A stretch of 64,000 nt of DNA from Serratia marcescens (GTDB taxonomy: Bacteria; Pseudomonadota; Gammaproteobacteria; Enterobacterales; Enterobacteriaceae): the NCBI RefSeq assembly GCF_001902635.1, contig NZ_MJAO01000011.1:115346-179345 (forward strand), written 5' to 3'. Below the pieces are notes generated by a model that was not told where the DNA came from, did not search any database, and worked only from the letters and a program-made list of their open reading frames with translations. How positions within the stretch are numbered: position 1 is the first letter of the stretch; every line of letters begins with the position of its first letter. This document shows, in pieces, positions 40,541-51,322 of the stretch. A program made the translations under genes and the position numbers.

Positions 40541-40881
40541 GTCATTTCTCCAGGGGTTGCGCGGCGACGCCGCCGTGGAATGTCTCAGTATCCGTTATTT
40601 TTAAAATGAGAGCGCTCTCATTTATATAGAGTAACGACAATGCGTGTGCAAACTGGGAGGCAGGTCGCAAAAACTAACCAAGGGTGACAGCGGGCAAAAA
40701 ATGCGTGATGCGGTTGGCAAAAAAGCCTTCTGCGCCCATACTTTCCGCAACAAAATTCAGGGCTACCTAGGATATGTCCCGTAATTGGGTAAATATAGGT
40801 AAATGGCTGGCACTTGCCGATACAGCTCTTTAGAATCAAAGCGCTTTTCCGTTGTTTGTCTCTCAGAGAAAGGACCCGTTA
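40541..40881. other. Divergent intergenic region between EIIA and ppiA
   Basis: About 340 AT-rich bases. It holds the EIIA-GH4 promoter with its palindromic operator and a TATATAAA stretch (minus strand, 40621-40628) that could be the -10, and on the other side the ppiA promoter. No gene seen. Confidence 0.6.
40604..40623. promoter_or_regulatory. Perfect 20-bp palindrome, likely LacI-family operator
   Basis: aaatgagagcgctctcattt is perfectly symmetric and has the central CG typical of LacI/GalR-family operators. It lies 64 bases before the EIIA start codon and overlaps or adjoins a -10-like element, a place where binding would block transcription. The LacI-family gene at 37833 is the obvious candidate to bind it. 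Confidence 0.8.
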
Positions 40882-41451
40882 ATGTTCAAACGTACTTTAG
40901 TGACCTTCGTCGCGCTGTGTTCCCTGACCGCAGTGGCGCCTGCCGCACTCGCCGCCGGTGAGACCCACGTCATGCTGACCACCTCGGCGGGGAATATCGA
41001 ATTGGCGCTCGACAGCAAGAAGGCACCGGTTTCCACCCAGAACTTCGTCGATTACGTGAACAACGGGTACTACAACAACACCATTTTCCACCGCGTGATC
41101 CCGGGCTTTATGATCCAGGGCGGCGGTTTCACCGCTGACATGCAGCAAAAATCCACCAAGGCGCCGATCAAAAACGAAGCCGACAACGGTTTGCGCAACC
41201 TGCGCGGCACCATCTCGATGGCGCGCACTGCCGACAAAGACAGCGCCACCAGTCAGTTCTTCCTGAACGTGGCGGATAACGCCTTCCTGGATCACGGCCA
41301 GCGCGACTTCGGCTACGCGGTATTCGGCAAAGTGGTGAAAGGCATGGACGTGGTGGACAAGATTGCTCAGGTACCAACCGGCAACGTCGGCCCTTACCAG
41401 AATGTGCCGACCAAACCGGTGGTGATTCTGTCGGCCAAGGTACTGCCGTAA
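40882..41451 (+). CDS. ppiA: Periplasmic peptidyl-prolyl isomerase A (cyclophilin)
   Basis: A 189-residue cyclophilin with a signal peptide ([15 protein letters not shown], cleavage near AALAAGE). The active site motif is [13 protein letters not shown], and [18 protein letters not shown] is cyclophilin-typical. It speeds proline isomerisation in the periplasm. The start at 40882 gives a normal signal peptide; the frame opens ten codons earlier. Confidence 0.97.
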   Translation: MFKRTLVTFVALCSLTAVAPAALAAGETHVMLTTSAGNIELALDSKKAPVSTQNFVDYVNNGYYNNTIFHRVIPGFMIQGGGFTADMQQKSTKAPIKNEADNGLRNLRGTISMARTADKDSATSQFFLNVADNAFLDHGQRDFGYAVFGKVVKGMDVVDKIAQVPTGNVGPYQNVPTKPVVILSAKVLP

Positions 41452-41458
41452 GTTTTTT

Positions 41459-41481
41459 GGCCGATCCCGCGGGGGTCGGCC
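41459..41481 (+). terminator. Hairpin downstream of ppiA
   Basis: A 10-bp stem ggccgatccc/ggggtcggcc (one G-T wobble, loop gcg) begins 7 bases after the ppiA stop. The plus-strand tail is only moderately T-rich, while six Ts precede the stem. Confidence 0.6.
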
Positions 41482-41607
41482 GTTCCTTCCTCCCGAAGCC
41501 TTGCCTTCATCACTGTTTTCTCCCGCGCCTCATGCTCTAATCAGCAGACAATAATCAGACCGGAAATCCGGCGTTAGCCCTTTGTTGTCTCTGGATGAGT
41601 TGCTGCC

Positions 41608-43293
41608 ATGTATGAATTTAACCAGGTGCTGTTGCTGTTGCAGCAGATGTGCGTCTATCTCGTTATCGCCTATCTGTTGAGTAAAACCCCGCTGTTCATC
41701 CCGCTGATGCAGGTGACCATCCGCCTGCCGCACAAGTTGCTGTGCTACGTGATCTTCTCGGTGTTCTGCATCATGGGCACCTACTTCGGTCTGCATATTC
41801 AGGATTCGATCGCCAACACCCGCGCGATAGGCGCCGTCTTGGGCGGCCTGCTGGGCGGGCCGTCGGTAGGCTTTCTGGTCGGGCTGACCGGTGGTTTGCA
41901 CCGGTATACGCTCGGTGGCATGACCGACGTGGCCTGTGCCATCTCCACGGTGTCGGAAGGCCTGGTCGGCGGCATCGTGCACAGCATCGCCATGCGCCGC
42001 GGGCGCATCGAACTGCTGTTCAATCCGCTGTTTGTCGGCGGCGTGGCGCTGGTGGCGGAAGTGTTGCAGATGGCGATCATCCTGGCGGTGGCGCGCCCTT
42101 ACGACGAGGCGCTGCAGCTGGTGGAGCACATCGCGCTGCCGATGATGATCGCCAATACCGTCGGCGCGGCGATGTTCATGCAAATCCTGCTGGATCGGCG
42201 CGCGATGTTCGAGAAGTACACCAGCGCCTTTTCTTCCAAGGCGCTGAAGATTGCCGAGCGCACCGAGGGCATCCTGCGGCAGGGCTTCGATCAGGAAAAC
42301 AGCATGAAAGTCGCCCGGGTGATTTATCAGGAGCTGGGCATCGGCGCGGTGGCGATCACCGATCGCGACAAGCTGCTGGCGTTTATCGGCATCGGCGACG
42401 ATCACCACCTGCCGGGCACGCCGATCGCCTCGGTGCATTCGCATCGCGCCATCGACAATAACGAGGTGGTGTACGCCGACGGCAATCAGCTCTCTTACTG
42501 CTGCTCGATCAATCCGGCCTGCAAGCTGGGATCGACGCTGGTGATCCCGCTGCGCGGTGAAAACCAGCGGGTGATCGGCACCATCAAGCTGTACGAACCG
42601 AAAAGCCAGCTGTTCAGCACCATCAACCGTACGTTGGGCGAAGGCATCGCCAGCCTGCTGTCGGCGCAGATCATGGCCGGACAATACGAGCGCCACAAGC
42701 AGCTGCTGGCGCAGTCGGAGATCAAGTTGCTGCATGCGCAGGTCAACCCGCATTTCCTGTTTAATGCCTTGAACACCCTGCTGGCGGTGATCCGCCGCGA
42801 CGGCGAGCGCGCCTGCGAGCTGGTGCAGTCTCTCTCGACCTTCTTTCGCAAGAACCTCAAACGCTCGGATGACGAAGTCAGCCTGGCGGACGAGATTGAA
42901 CACGTGAACGCCTACCTGCAGATCGAGAAAGCGCGCTTCGCCGATCGGCTGGAGATCGCGGTGTCGCTGCCGGAGGCGCTGTTGGCGGTGCGGTTGCCGG
43001 CGTTCTCGCTGCAGCCGATCGTCGAAAACGCCATCAAGCATGGTACCTCGCATCTGCTTGGCGTGGGCCGCATCGAGATTGGCGCCTGCTGCGAAGGCGA
43101 GCATCTGCTGCTGCAGGTGACGGACAACGCCGGGCTGTTCCAGCCGAAACCGAACTGCAGCGGGCTGGGCATGAACCTGGTGGATAAGCGCATTCGCGTG
43201 CGCTACGGCGAAGGCTACGGCGTGCAGGTGGATTGCCGGCCGGACGCCTACACCCGCATTACGCTCAATGTTCCCATGGAGAGGGCCGCCTGA
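41608..43293 (+). CDS. btsS: BtsS, high-affinity pyruvate sensor kinase
   Basis: A 561-residue LytS-type histidine kinase, the same length as E. coli BtsS (YehU). The N-terminal half has about six membrane helices forming the 5TM-LytS sensor; then comes a GAF domain (about 215-355) and the kinase domain with H382 in [15 protein letters not shown] and the ATP box in [10 protein letters not shown]. In E. coli BtsS senses extracellular pyruvate and BtsR activates the transporter gene btsT, which is not in this window. It overlaps btsR by one base. Confidence 0.95.
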   Translation: MYEFNQVLLLLQQMCVYLVIAYLLSKTPLFIPLMQVTIRLPHKLLCYVIFSVFCIMGTYFGLHIQDSIANTRAIGAVLGGLLGGPSVGFLVGLTGGLHRYTLGGMTDVACAISTVSEGLVGGIVHSIAMRRGRIELLFNPLFVGGVALVAEVLQMAIILAVARPYDEALQLVEHIALPMMIANTVGAAMFMQILLDRRAMFEKYTSAFSSKALKIAERTEGILRQGFDQENSMKVARVIYQELGIGAVAITDRDKLLAFIGIGDDHHLPGTPIASVHSHRAIDNNEVVYADGNQLSYCCSINPACKLGSTLVIPLRGENQRVIGTIKLYEPKSQLFSTINRTLGEGIASLLSAQIMAGQYERHKQLLAQSEIKLLHAQVNPHFLFNALNTLLAVIRRDGERACELVQSLSTFFRKNLKRSDDEVSLADEIEHVNAYLQIEKARFADRLEIAVSLPEALLAVRLPAFSLQPIVENAIKHGTSHLLGVGRIEIGACCEGEHLLLQVTDNAGLFQPKPNCSGLGMNLVDKRIRVRYGEGYGVQVDCRPDAYTRITLNVPMERAA

Positions 43294-44018
43294 TGTTAAA
43301 CGCACTGATTGTTGACGATGAACCTTCCGCCCGCGACAACCTGCGCCATCTGCTGGAGGCCGAAGCGGAGATCGCGATCATCGGCGAATGCGCCAACGCC
43401 ATCGAGGCCATCAGTCAGATCCACCGGCTGCAGCCGGACGTGGTGTTTCTCGATATTCAAATGCCGCGCATCAGCGGGCTGGAAATGGTCGGCATGCTGG
43501 ATCCCAACCGCATGCCGCACATCGTGTTTCTGACCGCTTACGACGAATACGCGGTGCAGGCGTTCGAGGAGCACGCCTTCGACTATCTGCTGAAGCCGGC
43601 GGAGCCGAAGCGGCTGAGCAAGACGCTGCAACGCCTGCGGCAGCGCAGTGCGCCGCAGGACGTGGCGGCGCTGGACGAGAGCGCCGGTTACCTGAAATAT
43701 ATTCCCTGTACCGGCCACAGCCGCATCTATCTGCTGCGGTTCGATGAAGTGCTGGCGATCCGTTCCAAGCTGAGCGGGGTCTTCGTGGTGCGCAGCGACG
43801 GCATGGAGTGTTTCACCGAACTGACGCTGCGCACGCTGGAAAGCCGCACGCCGCTGGTGCGCTGCCATCGGCAGTATTTGGTCAACCTGGAGCAGGTGCG
43901 CGAGATCCGCTTTGAAGAGGGCGGCGCGGCGGAAATGATCATGTCGGCCGGCGATCCGGTGCCGGTCAGCCGGCGCTATCTGAAGGCACTGAAGGAGCAA
44001 CTGGGGCTGCGGGGGTGA
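43293..44018 (+). CDS. btsR: BtsR, LytTR response regulator
   Basis: A 241-residue regulator. The receiver domain has DDE at residues 8-10 and the phospho-acceptor D54 (VFLDIQMP); the C-terminus is a LytTR DNA-binding domain ([20 protein letters not shown] to [11 protein letters not shown]). Its ATG is contained in the ATGA-like junction with the btsS stop. It ends in an intrinsic terminator at 44055. Confidence 0.95.
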   Translation: MLNALIVDDEPSARDNLRHLLEAEAEIAIIGECANAIEAISQIHRLQPDVVFLDIQMPRISGLEMVGMLDPNRMPHIVFLTAYDEYAVQAFEEHAFDYLLKPAEPKRLSKTLQRLRQRSAPQDVAALDESAGYLKYIPCTGHSRIYLLRFDEVLAIRSKLSGVFVVRSDGMECFTELTLRTLESRTPLVRCHRQYLVNLEQVREIRFEEGGAAEMIMSAGDPVPVSRRYLKALKEQLGLRG

Positions 44019-44054
44019 CGCAGGTCTTAGGGGGATTCTGAAAAGACAGGCATC

Positions 44055-44084
44055 ATGGGCGTCCCGACGGCGCCCATTTTGTTT
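44055..44084 (+). terminator. Terminator of btsSR
   Basis: A 7-bp stem atgggcg/cgcccat (44055-44061 with 44071-44077) is followed by TTTGTTTG. It lies 37 bases past the btsR stop. Confidence 0.75.
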
Positions 44085-44169
44085 GTCCTTGACGGGGTTA
44101 CGTGGCGCTTATAGCTTTATTGCATCAACAGGCGTGTTTCGCGCCGCGTCAGCGTCAAAGGAACAGAAA

Positions 44170-45696
44170 ATGAGTGAACCACGGATTATCGCCAAAGCGA
44201 TGAAAGACGGAAAACCGGAACAGGATCTGGTGATTTTGCCGGCGTTGGCCAACCGCCACGGGCTGATCACCGGGGCGACCGGCACCGGCAAAACGGTGAC
44301 GCTGCAGAAAATGGCCGAACAGTTCTCGCGTATCGGCGTGCCGGTGTTTCTGTCGGATGTGAAGGGCGATCTGTCCGGCATCGGCGCCGAGGGCGTGCCT
44401 TCCGAGAAACTGCAGGCACGCTTGGCGGCGATCGGCGTCACCGACTGGCAGCCGCAGGCCTGCACCATTATCCCGTGGGATATTTACGGTGAAAAGGGCC
44501 ATCCGATCCGCGCCACGGTTTCCGATCTCGGGCCGCTGCTGTTGGGGCGCCTGTTGGATCTGAACGAGGTGCAAAGCGGCGTGCTGCAGCTGGTGTTTAA
44601 AATCGCCGATGACAATGCGCTGCTGTTGCTGGACATGAAAGATCTGCGCGCCATGGTGCAGTTTGTCGGCGATAACGCCAAACAATTCCAGACCCAGTAC
44701 GGCAACATCTCCACCGCATCGATCGGTGCGATCCAGCGCGGGCTGCTGACGCTGGAAGAACAGGGTGCCAACCTGTTCTTTGGCGAGCCGATGTTGGACA
44801 TCAACGATCTGATGAAAACCGATGCCAACGGCCACGGCGTGATCAACCTGCTGGCGGCGGACAAACTGATCAATCAACCGAAGCTGTATTCGGTGTTCCT
44901 GCTGTGGCTGCTGGCCGAGCTGTTTGAGCACCTGCCGGAAGTGGGCGACCCTGAACAGCCGAAGCTGGTGTTCTTCTTTGATGAAGCGCACCTGCTGTTC
45001 AACGACGCGCCGGCGGCGCTGCTGACCAAGATCGAGCAGGTGGTGCGCCTGATCCGCTCCAAAGGCGTCGGCATTTACTTTGTCACCCAGAACCCGCTGG
45101 ACATTCCGGACAGCGTGCTGGGCCAGCTGGGCAACCGCGTACAGCATGCGCTGCGCGCCTTTACCCCGCGCGATCAGAAAGCGGTGAAGACGGCGGCGCA
45201 AACCCTGCGCGCCAATCCGGCCTTCGATGCCGAAACGGCGATCACCGAGCTGGGCGTGGGCGAAGCGCTGGTATCGTTCCTTGACGAAAAAGGGCGCCCG
45301 AACGTGGTGGAGCGAGCGATGGTGATCGCGCCGGAATCCAAAATGGGCATGCTCGGCGCGGAAGGGCTGAACAGCGCGATCAACAAATCGCCGCTGTATG
45401 GCCGCTATGAGGATATGGTCGATCGCGAGTCAGCCTACGAAATCCTGTCTGCGGGTGGTTTCGCCACCGTCGGTGGGCAGCAGTCCGGCCAGCAGGCCCA
45501 GCCGCCGCAGGCGCAACAGCAGGCGGGCGGCGGCCTGATGGGCAGCTTGAACGAGCTGCTGTTCGGTTCCACTGGCCCGCGCGGCGGTAAGCGCGACGGC
45601 ATCGTCCAGACTGCCGCCAAGAGCATGGCGCGCGATCTCGGGCGCCAGATCCTGCGCGGCGTGTTGGGTTCGATCACCGGCGGTCGTAAAAAGTAA
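44170..45696 (+). CDS. HerA/YjgR-type P-loop ATPase (DUF853)
   Basis: A 508-residue protein of the DUF853 family, which includes E. coli YjgR. The Walker A motif is GATGTGKT (residues 35-42), Walker [14 protein letters not shown], and the region [28 protein letters not shown] carries sensor and arginine-finger-like elements of the FtsK/HerA class. A Gln/Pro/Gly-rich stretch near 440-465 precedes a short conserved tail. Physiological role is unknown. The ATG at 44170 has AAAGGA upstream; the frame opens 29 codons earlier without support. It stands alone between btsR and pabA. Confidence 0.88.
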   Translation: MSEPRIIAKAMKDGKPEQDLVILPALANRHGLITGATGTGKTVTLQKMAEQFSRIGVPVFLSDVKGDLSGIGAEGVPSEKLQARLAAIGVTDWQPQACTIIPWDIYGEKGHPIRATVSDLGPLLLGRLLDLNEVQSGVLQLVFKIADDNALLLLDMKDLRAMVQFVGDNAKQFQTQYGNISTASIGAIQRGLLTLEEQGANLFFGEPMLDINDLMKTDANGHGVINLLAADKLINQPKLYSVFLLWLLAELFEHLPEVGDPEQPKLVFFFDEAHLLFNDAPAALLTKIEQVVRLIRSKGVGIYFVTQNPLDIPDSVLGQLGNRVQHALRAFTPRDQKAVKTAAQTLRANPAFDAETAITELGVGEALVSFLDEKGRPNVVERAMVIAPESKMGMLGAEGLNSAINKSPLYGRYEDMVDRESAYEILSAGGFATVGGQQSGQQAQPPQAQQQAGGGLMGSLNELLFGSTGPRGGKRDGIVQTAAKSMARDLGRQILRGVLGSITGGRKK

Positions 45697-45768
45697 GCGG
45701 AAATTATCGTCGGCAGCGGCGGGTTAAATCAGTACACTATGGCGGCATTTTTCTCTGCCGGACCTAAC

Positions 45769-46344
45769 ATGCTGCTGCTGATCGATAACTACGACTCCTT
45801 TACCTATAACCTTTACCAGTACTTCTGCGAATTGGGCGCCGAGGTGCTGGTGAAGCGCAACGATGAGCTGCAGCTGGCCGATATCGAGCGGTTGGCGCCG
45901 CAGCATCTGGTGATTTCTCCCGGCCCCTGTACCCCGAACGAAGCGGGCATTTCGCTGGCCGCCATTCGCCATTTCGCCGGCAAGCTGCCGATCCTCGGCG
46001 TGTGTTTGGGGCACCAGGCCCTGGGGCAGGCGTTCGGCGCCGATGTGGTGCGCGCCCGCGCGGTGATGCACGGCAAAACCTCGGCGATTCGCCATCTGGG
46101 CGTCGGGGTGTTTCGCGGCCTCAACGATCCGCTGATCGTGACCCGCTACCACTCGCTGGTATTGAAAGCCGATACGCTGCCGGACTGTTTTGAAGTAACC
46201 GCCTGGAGTGAACGCGACGGGGTGCGTGACGAGATCATGGGCATCCGCCACCGCACGCTGGCGCTGGAGGGCGTACAGTTCCATCCGGAAAGCGTGCTCA
46301 GCGAGCAGGGCCACCAGCTGCTGGATAATTTCCTCAAGCGTTAA
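45769..46344 (+). CDS. pabA: PabA, glutamine amidotransferase of aminodeoxychorismate synthase
   Basis: A 191-residue class I glutamine amidotransferase. The catalytic triad shows as C79 (GVCLGHQ) with His and Glu in QFHPESV. It supplies ammonia to PabB for 4-amino-4-deoxychorismate, on the folate route. The start [11 protein letters not shown] at 45769 aligns with E. coli PabA; an upstream start at 45739 is unlikely. argD follows, as in E. coli. Confidence 0.96.
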   Translation: MLLLIDNYDSFTYNLYQYFCELGAEVLVKRNDELQLADIERLAPQHLVISPGPCTPNEAGISLAAIRHFAGKLPILGVCLGHQALGQAFGADVVRARAVMHGKTSAIRHLGVGVFRGLNDPLIVTRYHSLVLKADTLPDCFEVTAWSERDGVRDEIMGIRHRTLALEGVQFHPESVLSEQGHQLLDNFLKR

Positions 46345-46393
46345 TCCCGGTGCATTTTTTTCATCCGTCAGGCGTTTTACATTTGCGCTTGAT

Positions 46394-46428
46394 TGGTTTT
46401 TTATGCATATTTCGTGATTATATTTTCA
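46394..46428 (+). promoter_or_regulatory. Two tandem ARG boxes (ArgR operator) upstream of argD
   Basis: tggttttttatgca (46394-46407) and tgattatattttca (46415-46428) match the core TGAATwwwwATTCA at 11 and 12 of 14 positions. Their centres are 21 bp apart, the spacing of two 18-bp ARG boxes with a 3-bp gap. They lie 48-82 bases before the argD ATG. Confidence 0.85.
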
Positions 46429-46451
46429 ATCTGATATTACGATAGCGCTAA

Positions 46452-47693
<1,242 letters not shown>

Positions 47694-47713
47694 AGCCCGT
47701 GCGGCATATGACG

Positions 47714-47733
47714 GGGCGCGGCATGCCGCGCCC
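47714..47733. terminator. Perfect palindrome between argD and yhfK
   Basis: A 20-base perfect palindrome (gggcgcggca/tgccgcgccc) fills the gap between the convergent argD and yhfK stops and abuts the yhfK stop codon. A T-rich stretch (ttattg) follows on the plus strand. It probably ends argD transcription. Confidence 0.6.
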
Positions 47734-49812
47734 TTATTGATCGCGCAGTTTGCGCTTCAGCCAGATGCCGTGGTGCGGGCGTTGGCGCCAGGCCAGCGAC
47801 GAAATGGTGTGCATCACGTTCAGGTGCGACAGAATGCGCCGCAGATGGCGCTCCATCTCGGTGACAGGCATGTCCGGATGCAGATCCGGCGGCTGCATGA
47901 TGCCGCTGTTGCCGCTGCTCGGGCCGTCGTATTCCAACCGCTGCTGGCAGCTTTGCAGCGCGATTTCGCAGGTTTGCAGATACGCTTCCGCCAGTTTCGG
48001 CGTCAGCATGTAATGCTCGCGCGCCAGAATGGTCATGGCGTTCAGGTGTTCGACGATGAACTGGCTGTGGGTTACCCACAGCCGCATGTCCGCCAGATAG
48101 TTCGAAGCGAATCCCGGTTCCTGCATCGCCTGATTAAGCGAAGTGAACAGTGCGTTGTGCACCTGGTTGACCTGCATGCGGGCGTAGGCCAATGCGGTGG
48201 CGTCCGGCTCCGGTTGCTCCAGCATCAGCCGCAGCGCGGTTTGGTCGTTCTCCAGCGCCTGATGGGCATTCTTGCGCAGCAGCCCGCTTTGCCACTGTGG
48301 CCACAGCCAAATGGTGCCGCCGAACGCCAGCACGCAGCCGATCAGTGTATCGATCAGGCGCGGCACCAGAAAATGTGAGCCGTTCAGCGCCAGTAGCTGC
48401 AGGGTGTAAACCGCGGTGACCGTAAAGCCAATCACCGACAGCCCGTAGTTCTTACGTGAAACCAGATAGGCCAGCAGCGTGATCACCAGCATGATGCTCA
48501 GGGTTTCCCCCTCCGGCAGCTGCAGCTGCAGCAACCCGGCCGCCAGCAATAACCCGGCGATTGTGCCGAGCGCACGGTGCTGAATACGCACCCGCGTGGC
48601 GTTATACCCGTTTTGGCTCACCAGCATGATGGTGAGCAGGATCCAGTAAGGTTTCGGCAGGTTGAGCACCGCGCCCAGGCTACTGCCGACTGCCAGCGTC
48701 ACCCCCAGCCGCGCGGCGTTGCGCAGGGCGGTGGATTTAAACGACAGATAGCTGGCCAACGCCGGCCAAAACGGCAGGCGGTGCTGGCCGGGCATCAGAT
48801 CGCGGCGGTACAGCGGATGCTGGGTGCGCAGCAGGCGGGCGATGCGGCTGAAGTGGTAATAACAAAACTGGCCGACCGGATTGTCGGGATGCTGCGCCGC
48901 CATTTTTTCCAGCGCCGCCAGCTCGTGCGTCATGGAGAAGCGCTTCGAATGTTGATGGTAGAGAATATCGTGCGCCACCACGCGCAGCCTGCCGGCGATC
49001 ACCTGAGCATTGCGGCGAATGATCGCTTCGGCCTGGCTTTGCTCCACCAGTTTTTGTACCTCTTCCGGCAGATGCAGGCTGACAGTGATGTGCTCTTGCA
49101 AGTCCATCGCCACCTGAAAGGCGCGCTGCAGGCGCTTTTGTTCGAGATTGTCGGCGTGCGGCAGGAAATTAAGCTGCTGGTACAGCAGGCTGATCAGATC
49201 CATCACCTTTTGCTGGCGTACCAGCAGCGGCGGCAGCGCGGTTTGCGGATCGGTGTGCTGGGTCAGCAGCGAGTATTTGGCTTCGAAGTAGTCCGCCAGT
49301 TCCAGGTAAAGCTGGCTCAGCGTTTCGCGCATCGGCTGCTCTTTCCACAGTTTGAACCAGAACCAGGTGAATAAGCCGTACCAGGCGGTGCCGATCACGT
49401 ACAGCAGCGGCGCCTGCCAGATCGGCACCGTGCCGGCCATGCTGAGGGCGAAGATGGCGGCTACCAGCGCCGCCGGCAACAGCCGGGCGTGCAGCGGGCT
49501 GATTTCGCCGGTGACGCCGAGCAGCAGCGCCAGGCCCAGCATCAGCGCCGGCAGCGGCACGTGCCACAGCAAGGCCTGTTGCAGCAGCAGGCTGCTGAGG
49601 GCGAACAGCGAACCGCCGACGATCAGACGTTTAAAGAAGCGCTTATGCGGTGTGTCCAGACCCGCGATATTGCAGCAGGCAGGCACCAGAGAGAACATCA
49701 GGCCAAGCTGCAGCTGGCCGATCAGCAGACCGAACAGCACCGGCAGGCATAACACCAGCGTTTGTCGCAGTGCGTAGTTGACTTCCGGGTGGTAGATCAG
49801 GCGGCGCCACAT
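47734..49812 (-). CDS. yhfK: YhfK, FUSC/YccS-family inner-membrane protein
   Basis: A 692-residue protein of the YccS/YhfK family. Hydrophobic segments cluster in two blocks, near residues 13-150 and 375-500, each followed by a cytosolic helical domain, as in fusaric-acid-resistance-like (FUSC) proteins. Substrate and role are unknown. It lies downstream of crp on the same strand; the crp terminator ends only about 15 bases before this ATG, and no good Shine-Dalgarno is visible, so expression may be low or depend on read-through. Confidence 0.92.
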   Translation of the reverse strand: MWRRLIYHPEVNYALRQTLVLCLPVLFGLLIGQLQLGLMFSLVPACCNIAGLDTPHKRFFKRLIVGGSLFALSSLLLQQALLWHVPLPALMLGLALLLGVTGEISPLHARLLPAALVAAIFALSMAGTVPIWQAPLLYVIGTAWYGLFTWFWFKLWKEQPMRETLSQLYLELADYFEAKYSLLTQHTDPQTALPPLLVRQQKVMDLISLLYQQLNFLPHADNLEQKRLQRAFQVAMDLQEHITVSLHLPEEVQKLVEQSQAEAIIRRNAQVIAGRLRVVAHDILYHQHSKRFSMTHELAALEKMAAQHPDNPVGQFCYYHFSRIARLLRTQHPLYRRDLMPGQHRLPFWPALASYLSFKSTALRNAARLGVTLAVGSSLGAVLNLPKPYWILLTIMLVSQNGYNATRVRIQHRALGTIAGLLLAAGLLQLQLPEGETLSIMLVITLLAYLVSRKNYGLSVIGFTVTAVYTLQLLALNGSHFLVPRLIDTLIGCVLAFGGTIWLWPQWQSGLLRKNAHQALENDQTALRLMLEQPEPDATALAYARMQVNQVHNALFTSLNQAMQEPGFASNYLADMRLWVTHSQFIVEHLNAMTILAREHYMLTPKLAEAYLQTCEIALQSCQQRLEYDGPSSGNSGIMQPPDLHPDMPVTEMERHLRRILSHLNVMHTISSLAWRQRPHHGIWLKRKLRDQ

Positions 49813-49826
49813 GGCAGGGAGCAGAC

Positions 49827-49852
49827 AAAAAACGGCGCAGGTTGCGCCGTTT
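49827..49852 (-). terminator. Rho-independent terminator of crp
   Basis: A 10-bp stem aaacggcgca/tgcgccgttt (49830-49839 with 49843-49852, loop ggt) with six Ts on the minus strand. It lies 10 bases after crp and directly in front of yhfK. Confidence 0.9.
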
Positions 49853-49861
49853 ATTCAGGGA

Positions 49862-50494
49862 TTAACGGGTGCCGTAGACGACAATGGTCTTGCCGTGGGC
49901 GGAAATCAGGTTTTGGTCTTCCAGCATTTTCAGAATACGGCCAACGGTTTCACGCGAGCAGCCGACGATCTGGCCAATCTCCTGGCGGGTGATCTTGATC
50001 TGCATGCCGTCCGGGTGAGTCATGGCGTCGGGTTGCTTCGCCAGATTCAGCAGGGTTTGCGCGATGCGGCCGGTAACGTCCAGGAAGGCGAGGTTGCCCA
50101 CCTTTTCGGAGGTGACCTGCAGGCGGCTCGCCATTTGGGCGGACAGACGCATCAGGATGTCCGGGTTCACCTGGATCAGCTGGCGGAATTTCTTGTAGGA
50201 AATCTCGGCCACTTCACAGGCGGTTTTCGCGCGAACCCAGGCGCTGCGCTCCTGGCCTTCTTCGAACAATCCAAGCTCGCCGATGAAATCCCCCTGGTTG
50301 AGGTAGGACAGGATCATCTCTTTACCTTCTTCATCCTTGATCAGCACCGCGACGGAGCCTTTCACGATGTAGTAAAGCGTTTCGGCCTTTTCACCTTGGT
50401 GAATCAGCGTACTCTTCGATGGATATTTGTGGATATGGCAATGAGACAGGAACCATTCGAGAGTAGGGTCTGTTTGCGGTTTGCCGAGAACCAT
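49862..50494 (-). CDS. crp: CRP, cAMP receptor protein
   Basis: A 210-residue global regulator, nearly identical to E. coli CRP. The cAMP domain has [20 protein letters not shown] and the phosphate-binding cassette [20 protein letters not shown]. The C-terminal helix-turn-helix is [20 protein letters not shown]. It dimerises, binds cAMP and acts at TGTGA-N6-TCACA sites. It is divergent from yhfA across a 382-base gap, as in E. coli. Confidence 0.99.
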   Translation of the reverse strand: MVLGKPQTDPTLEWFLSHCHIHKYPSKSTLIHQGEKAETLYYIVKGSVAVLIKDEEGKEMILSYLNQGDFIGELGLFEEGQERSAWVRAKTACEVAEISYKKFRQLIQVNPDILMRLSAQMASRLQVTSEKVGNLAFLDVTGRIAQTLLNLAKQPDAMTHPDGMQIKITRQEIGQIVGCSRETVGRILKMLEDQNLISAHGKTIVVYGTR

Positions 50495-50876
50495 TCGCTG
50501 TTATCCTCTGTTGTTATCGCTGCCTTGTGTCACAGGGGTCAGAGTTCCCTGTAAAACCCGCCTGTAGCCGCAGTCATGAGCGAGGGCTACCGGAAAGTTT
50601 TGAGGCGTGTCATAAAAATACGCTGTCGCTCTAGCATATTAACTTGCCGTAAGCGCTGCAAGCTACATTCTGTTAACATACCGGTAAAGGAGCCTTTCTC
50701 TGGGCTTTTCCCTGATATTCAGTGTCCCGGAAAGATTTATTGCGGCTCTGTTTGTAGCACAGAGTAAGGCGGGTGTCTCGTGTTGTCTCGCTTCAGCATG
50801 ATTAGCATCAGGTTACGTTGCCTGTTTCTATGCGAAAGCGTACTCTGATTTTAAGAAATCAACCGGAGTGACCAGA
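50495..50876. other. Divergent intergenic region between crp and yhfA
   Basis: About 380 bases holding both promoters. In E. coli this region carries CRP sites for autoregulation and a divergent short transcript. Here I see one TGTGA half-site (minus strand, near 50527-50533) but no complete CRP site, and no gene. Confidence 0.5.
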
Positions 50877-51284
50877 ATGCAGGCAAGAGTTAAATGGGTG
50901 GAAGGATTAACGTTTTTGGGCGAATCGGCCTCCGGCCATCAGGTACTGATGGACGGCAACGCCGGTGATAAAGCGCCCAGCCCGATGGAGATGGTGCTGA
51001 TGTCGGTGGGCGGCTGCAGCGCGATCGACGTGGTGTCCATCCTGCAAAAAGGGCGCAACGACGTACGCGATTGCGAGGTGAAGTTGACCTCCGAGCGCCG
51101 TGAAGAAGCCCCGCGGCTGTTTACCCATATCAACCTGCACTTCATCGTCACCGGCCAGGACCTGACCGACAAGATCGTCGAGCGTGCGGTGAACCTGTCG
51201 GCGGAGAAATACTGCTCGGTGGCCCTGATGCTCAACAAAGCCGCGACGGTGACCCACAGCTTCGAGATCCACCAGCCGGCGTAA
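50877..51284 (+). CDS. yhfA: YhfA, OsmC-like protein
   Basis: A 135-residue OsmC/Ohr-fold protein very close to E. coli YhfA. The two conserved cysteines are in GGCSAIDVVSI and EKYCSVALML, positions used for peroxide reduction in related proteins. Its substrate is not established. The start MQARVKWVEG at 50877 aligns with E. coli; a GTG three codons earlier is less likely. It is convergent with prkB. Confidence 0.93.
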   Translation: MQARVKWVEGLTFLGESASGHQVLMDGNAGDKAPSPMEMVLMSVGGCSAIDVVSILQKGRNDVRDCEVKLTSERREEAPRLFTHINLHFIVTGQDLTDKIVERAVNLSAEKYCSVALMLNKAATVTHSFEIHQPA

Positions 51285-51292
51285 TCGAGACG

Positions 51293-51315
51293 GAGCGCGG
51301 CCCGGCGCCGCGCTC
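51293..51315. terminator. Hairpin between yhfA and prkB
   Basis: An 8-bp stem gagcgcgg/ccgcgctc (51293-51300 with 51308-51315) lies between the convergent stops. It lacks a strong T-run on either side, so termination may be partial. Confidence 0.45.
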
Positions 51316-51322
51316 AACGCAT

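Noticed and set aside
41530..43305. A 591-codon open frame antisense to btsS
   Set aside because: Shadow of btsS, whose full-length match to BtsS is clear.
44083..44169. Longer start for the HerA-type ATPase
   Set aside because: The 29 extra codons follow the btsR terminator and lack a ribosome-binding site; ATG 44170 has AAAGGA at good spacing.
50520..50545. Possible CRP site in the crp promoter region
   Set aside because: One TGTGA half-site without a matching second half at the right spacing.
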